DNA from: Granulicella tundricola MP5ACTX9 | Lineage (GTDB): Bacteria; Acidobacteriota; Terriglobia; Terriglobales; Acidobacteriaceae | Direction of reading: 5' to 3' | Assembly: GCF_000178975.2 (NCBI RefSeq) | Contig: NC_015064.1 | Coordinates: 3,534,001-3,598,000, forward strand | DNA: 64,000 nt | Shown: positions 47,198 to 56,341 of the stretch, one piece after another | Position numbering within the stretch: the stretch's first letter is position 1 | How the letters are laid out: each line of letters opens with the position of its first letter | Notes under the pieces: generated by a model | The model's database searches: none | What the model saw: only the letters and a program-made list of their open reading frames with translations | Told to the model about the DNA's origin: nothing | Made by a program: the position numbers and the translations under genes

Positions 47198-49687
47198 GAG
47201 TTCTTTCAACAACTTGTAAGGCCGCAGGTTGACCCGAGTCCAGGTTATGAAAAGCTGGTCGAGTTCCTTCATCTAGGGACGATCCAGACGGTTCTTACGA
47301 CAAATTTCGATTCCATCCTGCCACGGATGCAGACCATAAAGGGTCGACCGCACTACTTGACTTCCATTCAGATTCCCGCTGATCTCGTGAAGTTCTCCAC
47401 CATCCCCCAAAATCCGCAACTCGTCTACCTTCACGGGTCTATCGACCATTACACGGATCAGAATTTGGTTGAAGAAGTACAGAAATTGGATCCTCAGCTT
47501 GTGGATCGTCTGCTTCCTCTGCTGCAAGACCATCCATTGATCGTTGTGGGCTACCGGGGGGCGGAAGCTTCGGTTATGCAGCATCTCCTGCTCCAGCACG
47601 CGACCGCTACCAATAATTTCTGCCATGGAGTGTTTTGGTGCACTGTCAAGTCTGAGACAAGGCAGAGTTTGCCGACATTAGTAGATGACTTTGCAAAAAC
47701 AATTGGTTCCAACTTCACGCAGGTTGAAATCGATGGATTCGACGAACTGTTTTCACGCGATCTGTGGAAGTTGCATGAGAACGCTGAGTCCTTTCGAGAG
47801 ACTGCCCGCTCAGCTGTGGGTTCTGGCCAAACTCAGTCGTTTGAAACTGAAATGCTGACGCCCCAGCAAACGGAAAAGCTTGAATGGTCGACCGTCACCG
47901 CGAGGATCTCAAGGTATTGTGAAACACTCAGAATCCGTTTCCCTGTCCATCCTGAGCGGGTATGGCTCACGGAGCAGCTGCATAATCTCAATCTCGCTGC
48001 ATTCGACAATGAGCATCGAACCTGCATAACCAAAGCTGGCTATCTACTCTTTGGCAAGCATCCGCAGGACATCGTTCATCCTGGCAAGATCAAGTTGACG
48101 GTTCGTGGGACAGCAAAGTGGTTAGCTCGCGTTGGGAATGATGTAAGGGATGAGATAGCTTCCGGCGGTGAGACTGAAGAGTCAGTCGAAAGACTGATCG
48201 AAGGGAATCTGTGGTCTCAATACGACCAAGTCAATGACATCCTCAGCGCGTTCAATCGCCCCTTCCGTTTGAAGGGCGAATTCTCCGAGAACGTCATGCC
48301 CTATCCGCCCCTCTCTTTGAAAGAGATCGTGGTCAATGCTCTAGTTCACCGAGACTACGGGCGCGACGAACTAGTGGAGATTGACGTCGAGCCTACTCGC
48401 ATACGCATTACTAATCCTGGTGGGCTCGTCGAAGAAGTGCGCCGAAGTGTAGAGAATGAATCCATAGAAGAAGAGATTAAACGGGGCGCTAGAGGCATCA
48501 AGGGTTACCGCAATCCGGTGCTAGCCGATCTGTTTTATGGGGGCGGCGTTATGGACAAACGCGGCTCAGGTCTAGCAGATGTTTATAAAGCTATTCGCGA
48601 AAACGGTGGCGAGATCCGTTTTGGCGCGAATGACGACAATAGCAGCTTCATAGTCGAAATCTTTTGTCGGCCTGAGGCCGTAGACGAAATCACAGGGACA
48701 GCGTCACCTTTAGTCCTCACATCAAGCCGGTATGCTAGCAACATTCTAGAGGTAACTGAAACGCCGGCCGAGTTGTTCCACGCAACCAGCACCTGCAAAA
48801 ATATCAGTCAAATATGGGCTGAGCTTCCAGATCAGAATCTTCCCCCGTTTCTATTCTTGGGGGACAAGATTTATAGCTTCTATGAATTGGACAGCCGTCA
48901 CAATCCGCTTCGGCATGTGATCGACAAAGGAACGATGGAAGAAATCTCGTTTGAGGAGTTCGTTTCGTTGGAGGACGGCGATCGCCGCCTGATATGGCTT
49001 CTTAACCTCACCCTCGAGCGGCATTTTTATGAATTGGGACTCATAACAGACAAGAAAAGAAAGCGAGCTTATTTTCCACGCTCTGAAGACGGTAGCGTGA
49101 CCATGAATTACCAAGCCCGCCTGAAGCGAGCTACACGCACGGTCGTCAAGCCAAGAGTATCGTCGCGCACCGGAGTCGTAACCTATTGGGAACATCAATC
49201 AGTGAGCTATCGCTTCGAATGGTTAGGAGACATCATCGGTTTGCTGATAGAGCCAGGTTATGTGTTCACATCTGACGGAAAGAAAAAGCTGTTGGCTCCA
49301 GAAAGAGTCAACCGGTTATCAACGAAGCGCGCATCACGCGACTACAACAATGCCGTACACAATGACCTAACCTTTTGGAGCCGCACCATCTCCGGTGGAG
49401 AAAATGCATATTTCGACTTGAACCCTGGAAACTTCGGTGAGCGGAGGATCGAATCACAGGGACGAATCAGCACGAGGAAGAACGGAGGGTTGGAAGAGTT
49501 CATGCGGTCCGCATCGATCACGCTCTCGTCCCGGCTGCCCACTGTGACCACGACTGACGCTGCTCTCCCCGCGGATATAGAGGATTTTGGCGAGGTGAGT
49601 GAGCAGGATATGCAGGAATTAGATAGTGAGTTGATCGAGCTCGCGGAAAGCCAGGAAGAGGGGGCGTCGGATGTCTATCAAGATTGA
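47198..49687 (+). pseudogene. SIR2 C-terminal, RecG/DHS-like and APAZ-type part of split gene
   Basis: Continues in frame from codon 105 (EFFQQLVRPQ). Rest of SIR2: TVLTTNFDSIL (about 135-145) and LVYLHGSID with the candidate catalytic His183, then IVVGYRG. Middle, about 380-600: ITKAGYLLFGKHPQ, LKEIVVNALVHRDYGRDELVEI, RIRITNPGGLV, YRNPVLADLFYGGGVMDKRGSGLADV, the RecG C-terminal/HATPase_c_4-type (DHS-like) pattern. C-terminal 600-933 is probably APAZ (position and partner; no crisp motif). A shorter ORF from 46985, inside the IS, could still express most of this without the SIR2 NAD-binding loop. The stop overlaps the pAgo start by 17 bp. Confidence 0.85.
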
Positions 49688-51170
49688 GCTGACTGAATTA
49701 CCGCCTCCTTTGCTTGAGTTTGGCAGTCCAGGCGACTTTACTGATCCACGAAGCGGCTTGAGAGAAGCCGGCCCTTTTGACCTTCGATTTGGAGCTGCGC
49801 GGAGCGAGAAAATTCTAGTGGGCTTAGTTGGCCCCAGAGAGATGGTTGACCGTACGGCTTTATGGCTTGAGAGGTGTAAGGGCGCGCTAGACGCTGACAA
49901 TAGCCGTACCCAGTACCCGTCGTTCCCAGGCTTCTCTGCAATCTTCAGAGCTGACTTGATTACCGCATCGCACCTGACTGTTGCATTCGAAGGGTCTAAT
50001 TCGGACTTGGATGTAGCTCTTGCACTCGTAGATCCGAAGCTTCGGTTCGAGACTGTCCTCGATGTCTTTTCAACCGGAATAAAGAGGCTTGCAGAGTCGG
50101 AAGCTACTCGCCCGGATGTGATTTTCTGCTGTATCCCGGATGATCTGATTGCGAAGTGCTGGTCCATTGAAAACTCGCTGACGGAGGAGGATCGTACAGC
50201 CGCAAAGGCTTTACGCAAGCGAAAGGTGGACAATCAATTAGCCCTCTTTGAAGCTGAAGCTATCGAAGAGCAGCCAGAAGACCTCTTACGAAGGGACTTC
50301 CGACGCGCGCTGAAGGCGCGTGCAATGCGCTCGCGAGTCCCAGTTCAGCTTGCGACTAATGGCCTTGTTCTCGATGGAGCCAGTGGTCAAGGCCCCGCGA
50401 CGCGAGCGTGGAACAGTTGCGTCGGTTTGTATTACAAAGCGGGCGGCATTCCTTGGCGGCTTAGGGCTAACGGTCCGGAAACATGCTTCGTCGGAGTGAG
50501 CTTTCATCATCTTCAGACGACCAAACGTCATCTAGTCCACTCAAGCATCGCACAGGCTTTCTCAAATCAAGGAGAGGGTTTTGCATTGAGAGGGGGTAGC
50601 GTTGATTGGTCTGATGAGCAGGGCCGTGAAGTTCACCTTAGTAGTGAGCAGGCGGCACAATTGGCCGTGAACATCCTTGACGAATATCGAGACCGAACAG
50701 GCGGAATTCCATTACGTGTGGTGCTCCATAAGACTTCAATGTTCAGTGCCGCCGAGAGTCAGGGTTTCCGGGACGCGCTTTCGAGTGTTCCGGTTGTCGA
50801 GCTAATCAATTGGATGCCTACACAGTTTCGTCTCGTCAGGTTCGGCTCATATCCGCCAAACCGCGGCACCTTCTGCAGGGTCAATAACTCGAAAAGCTAT
50901 ATCTTTACCACCGGTTACATGCCAGAGCTGGGTACATATCCAGGACCTCACATTCCGGCACCGGCAGAACTCCGAAGCGATCTTCCTCAAGATTTGAGTG
51001 TCTCTGCGAGAGATATATTGGCGCTCAGTCGCATGAACTGGAACACGGCAGGCATCACTGGGGGAACTCCAGTTACGCTCGCGTTTGCACGGAAAGTCGG
51101 TGGCATTATGTCGGAGTTCGGTCAGAAAGGTGACGAAGAGCCTCTAACGTCCTTCAGATACTACATGTGA
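49671..51170 (+). CDS. Short prokaryotic Argonaute (MID-PIWI), catalytically dead
   Basis: 499 residues, no PAZ or N domain. The N-terminal 200 residues form a MID-like Rossmann part (RFETVLDVFSTGIKRL, PDVIFCCIPDDLI). PIWI follows from about 220 (RVPVQLATNGLVLDG, then TCFVGVSFHH). Catalytic DEDX residues are missing: Ser277 in FVGVSF and KTS in VLHKTSMF replace Asp. The final tetrad-region segment LALSRMNWN (454-458) keeps the RMNWN signature of Argonautes. Short pAgo binds guide RNA/DNA and activates a partner with APAZ. Starts 17 bp inside the upstream gene. Operon with IS-split SIR2-APAZ-type partner. Confidence 0.9.
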   Translation: MSIKIELTELPPPLLEFGSPGDFTDPRSGLREAGPFDLRFGAARSEKILVGLVGPREMVDRTALWLERCKGALDADNSRTQYPSFPGFSAIFRADLITASHLTVAFEGSNSDLDVALALVDPKLRFETVLDVFSTGIKRLAESEATRPDVIFCCIPDDLIAKCWSIENSLTEEDRTAAKALRKRKVDNQLALFEAEAIEEQPEDLLRRDFRRALKARAMRSRVPVQLATNGLVLDGASGQGPATRAWNSCVGLYYKAGGIPWRLRANGPETCFVGVSFHHLQTTKRHLVHSSIAQAFSNQGEGFALRGGSVDWSDEQGREVHLSSEQAAQLAVNILDEYRDRTGGIPLRVVLHKTSMFSAAESQGFRDALSSVPVVELINWMPTQFRLVRFGSYPPNRGTFCRVNNSKSYIFTTGYMPELGTYPGPHIPAPAELRSDLPQDLSVSARDILALSRMNWNTAGITGGTPVTLAFARKVGGIMSEFGQKGDEEPLTSFRYYM

Positions 51171-51613
51171 AGCACATAGAAGCGATTCGCATTGTGACGG
51201 GCGCTCTTTTCTCGGGATCACGAAGATCCAAGTTACGTATCTCTAAACTGGTCACATTCCGCACCGACCGGTTAAGAGTTCCTAGGTCTTTTGCGCCAAG
51301 TTGTCACGCGCCCCGGCACCGGCTAGCACACCCTCGCACCAAAAGTGTAGTTCTATAATGCAGTGATTCTGTTCGCTTCAAGAATTCTTTAGCACCCCGA
51401 CCCCCACCCAACTCCTGCAGAGGTCCAAAACATGATTTTGGCTCTCGCCCCACTCCTCAATTGACGACTTCAGGCCAATGCACACATTGAGCAGTCGCTG
51501 AAGCGGAATAGATGGGATTAGTAACGAGAAAAGCCGCTCTCGTCATTGAGGTACCCCGCAGACCGCAAAAAAGGGGAATGGTGCAGGAAGGAGGAACGAG
51601 TCTGTTACAAAAC
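51171..51613. other. Gap after the Argonaute gene
   Basis: No gene supported. An isolated TATAAT at 51354-51359 has no good -35. The sequence leads into the gene remnants at 51.6 kb. Confidence 0.45.
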
Positions 51614-51766
51614 TCAATCTCGCTTCGAAGGCTTCGTGAGGTCGGTTAGAACGCTCATCGCGCGCTCGAACGGCTTGCAATCGCCTGTCGCCGCATGAAG
51701 GATCAACGATCCTTGCACCCGCGAAATCCAATCCTCGGCGAACTGTCGCGCCTTCAACTCCGTCAT
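51614..51766 (-). pseudogene. C-terminal fragment of a TetR-family regulator
   Basis: 50-residue open frame reading ELKARQFAEDWISRVQG, SLILHAATGDCKPFERAM, VLTDLTKPSK, which resembles the C-terminal end of TetR/AcrR regulators of the LmrA/YxaF type. No DNA-binding domain remains upstream; the neighbouring frame belongs to an AhpD-like fragment. A stop at 51614 is authentic-looking. Confidence 0.5.
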
Positions 51767-51799
51767 GCCGCTTTCATGGGCAAGATGGGCAACGGCGTC

Positions 51800-51975
51800 A
51801 GTCCAATTAGCTGGATGCGTTCGCGGGTGTCGTGGCCGAGGCTCTTGCCGAGGATCGCGTGCATGTTGGCTTCAGCGCTCGAAACATCCGGCGAACGAGC
51901 AATCAAGGGGAAGAAATTGGGGGTGATGCCCAGGTTGCGCTCGTAGCACATCTTTACGAAATCATGGTGTACCAC
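51800..51975 (-). pseudogene. Fragment of an AhpD/carboxymuconolactone-decarboxylase-like gene
   Basis: Minus-strand text NLGITPNFFPLIARSPDV and ILGKSLGHDTRERIQL is the N-terminal helical pattern of the CMD/AhpD family, stopping where the CxxC-containing helix would begin. The junction with the TetR fragment is abrupt. Broken remnant. Confidence 0.5.
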
Positions 51976-52311
51976 GCAGTTCCCGGCAAAGTGCAGAATC
52001 TTGAATCTGTCTTCGAGGGCGTCTCAGGATTACAGGACAAACACGGCCTGAAGGTGGTCGGATACTGGACTCCGAAATCCGAAGATCCTGCACGGCGAGA
52101 CACCTTTGTGTACTTGCTCGATCATTCAGACAGGGCGACGGCAGAGAAGAACTGGCAGGCGCTCCATGCCGATCCTCTGTTCACGCCGTTCCGTCAGGCC
52201 GCTATCCCGCTGATCCGCCAGAAAGATAGCGAATATCTCGTGGATGCGGTGTACATGAGCTCTGCATTTTATTCATCATTCAAACGACGATCACGCTCCA
52301 GCGCTTCTTAG
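51964..52311 (+). CDS. NIPSNAP-family protein, possibly truncated
   Basis: About 115 residues from ATG 51964: VYHAVPGKVQNLESVFEG, KHGLKVVGYWTPKS, RRDTFVYLLDHSDRATAEKNW, FTPFRQAAIPLI, a dimeric alpha/beta-barrel NIPSNAP pattern. The real family start should include LYEI just upstream (frame open, no start codon there), so the N-terminus was probably lost in the rearrangement that produced the adjacent TetR and AhpD-like fragments. Whether it is expressed is uncertain. Confidence 0.5.
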   Translation: MVYHAVPGKVQNLESVFEGVSGLQDKHGLKVVGYWTPKSEDPARRDTFVYLLDHSDRATAEKNWQALHADPLFTPFRQAAIPLIRQKDSEYLVDAVYMSSAFYSSFKRRSRSSAS

Positions 52312-53666
52312 CCGCTATTGCGCGTCACGCTGGCGAGAAGCTCCTCATCGCTTAGCGTGGTTGCGTACTCCAGGACGGCATCAAGGAACTCCCGTGCATA
52401 CCGTTCGATCGGACTGGTGTAGAGATACTCGCCAAGATTCATCAGTTCCAAGCGCTCAAGCCGGGCCTGAGCTCTCGGATGTGTGTCCATCTGCGAGCGA
52501 ATGTTGAGCTGCGTGCCGAGCCGATCCCGCAGCAGCTCCCCGGCGCGTTGAATGAAATCCATGTAGAGGAACAGCAGGTACACGGAGCCGAGCGCCCGCT
52601 GGTAGTCGTGAAGGGACTCTACAACGTGCTCGACCTGACTTTCTGCTGGATCGGTTCGAGAGCTGTCGGTAACGCTACGAACCCGCTTGACCAACTTCGA
52701 GCGCATCAATCCGAGGGCAAAGGAATCCGCCGCGAATTCAAACTCGTGCCGAAGCACTGACACGTCCCGTCCAGCTTTCCGTTCCGCTTGGAGTCTTTGA
52801 GGGTGAGCGAGAGCGACGTGACCAAGCTCGTGCATCAGGACGAAATCCACTTGATCGTTGGTGAACCAATGAACCATCGTGCCGACCTTGTCCTCAAAAA
52901 GAATCAAAGAGGACTGCAAGAGCTTCGTAGCGGATATCTCCGACCAGAAGTGCAAGACGATCGGCGCGATCCCTTCCCAAGCCCGGCTCAGGCGGTTCGG
53001 TCCCGCCATCTCTCGCGTCGATTGGTAGTGCATCAAGTACCGGTTCAAATGCTTCAGGATCGGTTCGAGCGCATAGTTCATGCCAATGACGGGATCATTC
53101 TCCAAAGCGAAGGTGGTCGCATTGAACTTCGCCTTCTTCACCAGCGTGCAGGCGACACGGTCAAGCCCGAACCGTGAAACGTGCTCTGACGGCAGGTCAC
53201 CCATCACCCTCAGGAACGCTAACCGTCCCCAGTACGGCAGAAGTGCTGTCGGCGAGGAAAATTGCTTCGCCAGGTCGAGCGCTGTTTGCACAAGAACTTG
53301 GTGAAGAACGTGGTCGTACGAGGCGGCAAAGCGGATGTCGTTATTGCTCGTAGGCGCCGGCCAACTGTACTGGAACAAAGATCGCAACGCCAAGAAGATC
53401 ATCTCTTCCGGCCGGATCGGTTCGGCCGCATGCAATCCAGCAATGAACTCTCGTTGCGCTTTACTGAGCCCTTCGAAGGCGAGGTAATCGACGACCTGGA
53501 GCTGCTCCAAATCCATATACATGGTGGGCTTGGGGCCGCTTCCCATTACCTGATGAACTCTGAGGATCACCTGTCCCTGAATCTCGCTGAGCTCATCCCC
53601 TGGGACCACGGGGTTGCAAAGTTCAAAATCAGTCTGGAGCCATCGAGCGTAAGGGTTGTCTGTCAT
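52308..53666 (-). CDS. HExxH zinc metallopeptidase of unknown family
   Basis: 452 residues. HELGH at 279-283 (DFVLMHELGHVALAHP) with a second acidic ligand segment HEFEFAADSF near 307-316 makes a zinc peptidase of gluzincin/M48-like type. No membrane helix is evident, so it is likely cytoplasmic; the first 270 residues are all-helical and not recognised. Downstream of a FRG gene on the same strand with a 68-bp gap; a defence or stress role is inferred from context only. It is convergent with the NIPSNAP fragment (4-bp overlap of stops). Confidence 0.75.
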   Translation of the reverse strand: MTDNPYARWLQTDFELCNPVVPGDELSEIQGQVILRVHQVMGSGPKPTMYMDLEQLQVVDYLAFEGLSKAQREFIAGLHAAEPIRPEEMIFLALRSLFQYSWPAPTSNNDIRFAASYDHVLHQVLVQTALDLAKQFSSPTALLPYWGRLAFLRVMGDLPSEHVSRFGLDRVACTLVKKAKFNATTFALENDPVIGMNYALEPILKHLNRYLMHYQSTREMAGPNRLSRAWEGIAPIVLHFWSEISATKLLQSSLILFEDKVGTMVHWFTNDQVDFVLMHELGHVALAHPQRLQAERKAGRDVSVLRHEFEFAADSFALGLMRSKLVKRVRSVTDSSRTDPAESQVEHVVESLHDYQRALGSVYLLFLYMDFIQRAGELLRDRLGTQLNIRSQMDTHPRAQARLERLELMNLGEYLYTSPIERYAREFLDAVLEYATTLSDEELLASVTRNSG

Positions 53667-53734
53667 GGGCGATCCTGGTCCGCGGGTAGTCCTGTTGGTT
53701 CTCGTAAAGGCCAGTCATCTCGGAATCTGGTCGA

Positions 53735-54520
53735 TCAGCGTTCGAGTCCAGACGTGTTTGCGAGATAGTCTGCAAGCCCTGCTAAGTCGGGAAATACAGA
53801 GAACATGTTGAGATTGGAGAGTTCTAAAAACTCAAGACAAGCAGGAATGAGTGCATTCGGAATCACTACCTTCTTGATAGCGGTGGGGAAGGCATCTTCA
53901 AGGGGGTCGATCTTGTCGTGATGTACCGTGAACATCCCTCGTTGCGCAAGCATCCGGTCGTTACTGAAGAGTGGCTCGATTGCAATGGGCGCAATCGGCG
54001 CAAACGGGTTGTGGTCCCAATAGATCTTACGGTAATCGAACTTGGCCTCATCTCGCGGCACGTGGTAAATGCTCGATATACCGCTCAAGCGGTTGAGCGC
54101 AATGGGATCAAGCAGATAGATCGCAGCGTCAGCCGACGGATGGTGGCTCTGATTGTAGGTAGCCGCAAAGAAGAGCGCGACGCCGAACGTTTCCGACCAA
54201 TCGAGCAGCCTGGTAGGCACGCCATAGTGCTGCATGTCGAAGAGCGTCTCCCAGTCACTTTCTTTCCGTCGAAGGATGCGATCTGAAAATCGTTTGAAAT
54301 CGCCGAAGAGCTGTTGCTCTTTATCCAGGCCGTTCTTGTATCTCAGAAGGCTTGCAAGCAAATAGAACTTCGAGTTGGGGTGACCGCGATACCAGAGCGT
54401 CTCGGGAGCTCCCAGTTGGTTCTTTGCTTCTCGAATTTGTCCGAGGAAATCGGTCCAGAGTGAAGAGGTGATATCGACCAAGGTAAACCTCCAATGCCGC
54501 CGTTGTGCTCGTGCCATCAT
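53735..54520 (-). CDS. FRG-domain protein 1
   Basis: 261 residues from the ATG at 54520 (MM doublet). FRG domain: ETLWYRGHPNSKFYLLASLLR with Y44-R45-G46, and MQHYGVPTRLLDWSETFGVALFFAATY. The domain is named for its conserved F/Y-R-G residues; it is found in predicted toxin and phage-defence genes, but its activity is not firmly known. The C-terminus (VVIPNALIPACLEFL) is ordinary. Same strand as the HExxH gene; divergent from FRG protein 2. Confidence 0.8.
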   Translation of the reverse strand: MMARAQRRHWRFTLVDITSSLWTDFLGQIREAKNQLGAPETLWYRGHPNSKFYLLASLLRYKNGLDKEQQLFGDFKRFSDRILRRKESDWETLFDMQHYGVPTRLLDWSETFGVALFFAATYNQSHHPSADAAIYLLDPIALNRLSGISSIYHVPRDEAKFDYRKIYWDHNPFAPIAPIAIEPLFSNDRMLAQRGMFTVHHDKIDPLEDAFPTAIKKVVIPNALIPACLEFLELSNLNMFSVFPDLAGLADYLANTSGLER

Positions 54521-54621
54521 AACGGGCGGCGTGCGCGATCTGTATTCGTCAACAGCTAGTATGCGGCGTATCAGCACTCGCTCGCCGTATCCTAAGATAC
54601 GGTCGAGCGGAGACAATCCCG

Positions 54622-56061
54622 ATGGCAAAATCCGATTTATCAAACCCTTCCATGGAAGCGGGTGAGAACGCTGCAGAAACCTTGGCACCGATGCGGAATC
54701 TCCTCGGCCATGTGAGTACGCTCGCGGAGCTCGAAACTCTGGTCGAGGGATTCCGCAAGGAACATCCCGAAGAGATGCTCCTTTTCCGGGGGCAGACGAC
54801 TTGTTATCCGACCGTGCGGTCTGGACTCTCTCGACCGAAAGCACGCTATCAGCCTGATGTGGAGCAGGGGTTGGGTGCCATTATCGGCGGCATCCTCGGA
54901 CATGACTCGGTTTCCATTCGCAACGTGCCATTCCGGCGGGCTGTGCTTCAGCATTACAGCGTGCAAACGCATTACATTGATCTGACTTCGGATATGGGCG
55001 TTGCCGCGTGGTTTGCCACGAGTACGCTCCGACCGCGCCGTGTTATCTACGCAGGCGCCCCTCTCCGCACCCTCGATCAGTCCTCGTACGAACGCCGTAC
55101 GGAAGGGCTCGGCTACGTACTCCTGTTTGCCATTCCGAATGCTGACGAGTTGATCGCGAATCAGCGGCTGTTCGACATCTCAAACCTGGAGCCATTTCTA
55201 CGTCCGGCGAGACAGAAAGCTTGGCTGATGTCAGATAGAGCGCCGCTACTGCCTGATCCGAATGACTTCTGGGCGGCGACGATCACGGTTGATTGTGGTC
55301 ATTTTCAATCGGCTCTCTCGATGCAGCAACTCTTTCCGCCACCGGCTGAGGACAAAGGATATGCACGGTTGACGGATATCCCCTTTGTGGAGATACCGGA
55401 TGAGTGGATGCGCAAAGAAGAGGAGCCACGCTCAGAAAAGAAGCTCAAGATCGACTTTGGGATGCGTGCTCTACCTGTGCCGGAGTACACGGCCCGCACC
55501 GACAAAGACGAGTTCGATCACAAGTGGTCCGACCGCACTTTATCCGAAGCGAAGCCGATGCAGATGTGGCCAGCCTGGAACTTCGAGCTGATAGATGAGA
55601 TTTCCTCCATTTCTGGAAACGTCGCAAATGCGACGAAGCTCACTCTGTCACCTCGCGCGCAAAGGATCTTGCATGATCCGGGGCATAACATTCCGCTGCG
55701 ATGGCCGAACCTTGGCACCGACGAACTGCTCTTCACCTTCGCGCAATTTGGGCATGACAAGGTATGCGATATCGAGTATCCGTATCATGGCGTTTGGCTG
55801 CATCGGGACAAAGAGCTTGTGATCGAGCATCCGATGACGGCAGACGAAGATGTCATGAACGTACACGCCGGGCATGTCTTCGAGTTCATCGGCCAAGACT
55901 TGCAGCGTCACGACATAGGGACATCCTGCAAGTGCGGTGAGCCGGAGGGGCACGAGGCTCGGGTTCGGGCGATGCTGCGACTGTCTGCACTGGTCGAGAT
56001 TGAGGTGCTGAGTATGATTCCGCACCCGCTGAATTTTTCTAACTGGTACTTTGTGCTGTAA
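54622..56061 (+). CDS. FRG-domain protein 2
   Basis: 479 residues. FRG motif LLFRGQTTCYPTVRSGL (F55-R56-G57) with VLQHYSVQTHYIDLTSDMGVAAWFAT at about 110-135. An additional 250 C-terminal residues contain WAATITVDCGHFQSAL, then KIDFGMRALPVPEY and CKCGEPEGHEARVRAML, not recognised. The 101-bp gap to FRG protein 1 should contain divergent promoters. Two FRG genes side by side are unusual. Confidence 0.8.
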   Translation: MAKSDLSNPSMEAGENAAETLAPMRNLLGHVSTLAELETLVEGFRKEHPEEMLLFRGQTTCYPTVRSGLSRPKARYQPDVEQGLGAIIGGILGHDSVSIRNVPFRRAVLQHYSVQTHYIDLTSDMGVAAWFATSTLRPRRVIYAGAPLRTLDQSSYERRTEGLGYVLLFAIPNADELIANQRLFDISNLEPFLRPARQKAWLMSDRAPLLPDPNDFWAATITVDCGHFQSALSMQQLFPPPAEDKGYARLTDIPFVEIPDEWMRKEEEPRSEKKLKIDFGMRALPVPEYTARTDKDEFDHKWSDRTLSEAKPMQMWPAWNFELIDEISSISGNVANATKLTLSPRAQRILHDPGHNIPLRWPNLGTDELLFTFAQFGHDKVCDIEYPYHGVWLHRDKELVIEHPMTADEDVMNVHAGHVFEFIGQDLQRHDIGTSCKCGEPEGHEARVRAMLRLSALVEIEVLSMIPHPLNFSNWYFVL

Positions 56062-56341
56062 CCAAGCGAGAACATCGCCAGGGTGCAGGGCCAACCGCCA
56101 CTCTGATGAGAGCAGTCGTGAGTGAAGAGGCGATTAGACGCGCTCTTGCACTTTCAAGCGCCGCAGGCAGCAAAGGGGGATCGTGCAGGAAGGGGGAACG
56201 TCTTCCTGCCGCGCAGCCGGCGAACGGGGCCGGTCACAGCGGGAAGAGAGTCTGGGAGAAACCGAAGGGGTGTCTCCCAGCGCAATTTACGCGTAAACAC
56301 AAAGCGGCCTCGGACGAATCCGAGGCCGCAATATTTGGAAA
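56062..56341. other. Gap between FRG2 and the ParB-like gene
   Basis: 280 bp with no gene; the open frames at 56106 and 56122 look like shadow translations of repeat-like GC-rich sequence (GGAAGGGGGAACG and similar). Contains the ParB-like gene's terminator. Confidence 0.45.
56304..56329 (-). terminator. Terminator of the ArdC-ParB-like operon
   Basis: Perfect 11-bp stem GCGGCCTCGGA (56304-56314) and TCCGAGGCCGC (56319-56329) with a CGAA tetraloop; on the minus strand a T-rich TTTGTGTTT follows. Placed 12 bp after the ParB-like stop. Confidence 0.85.
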
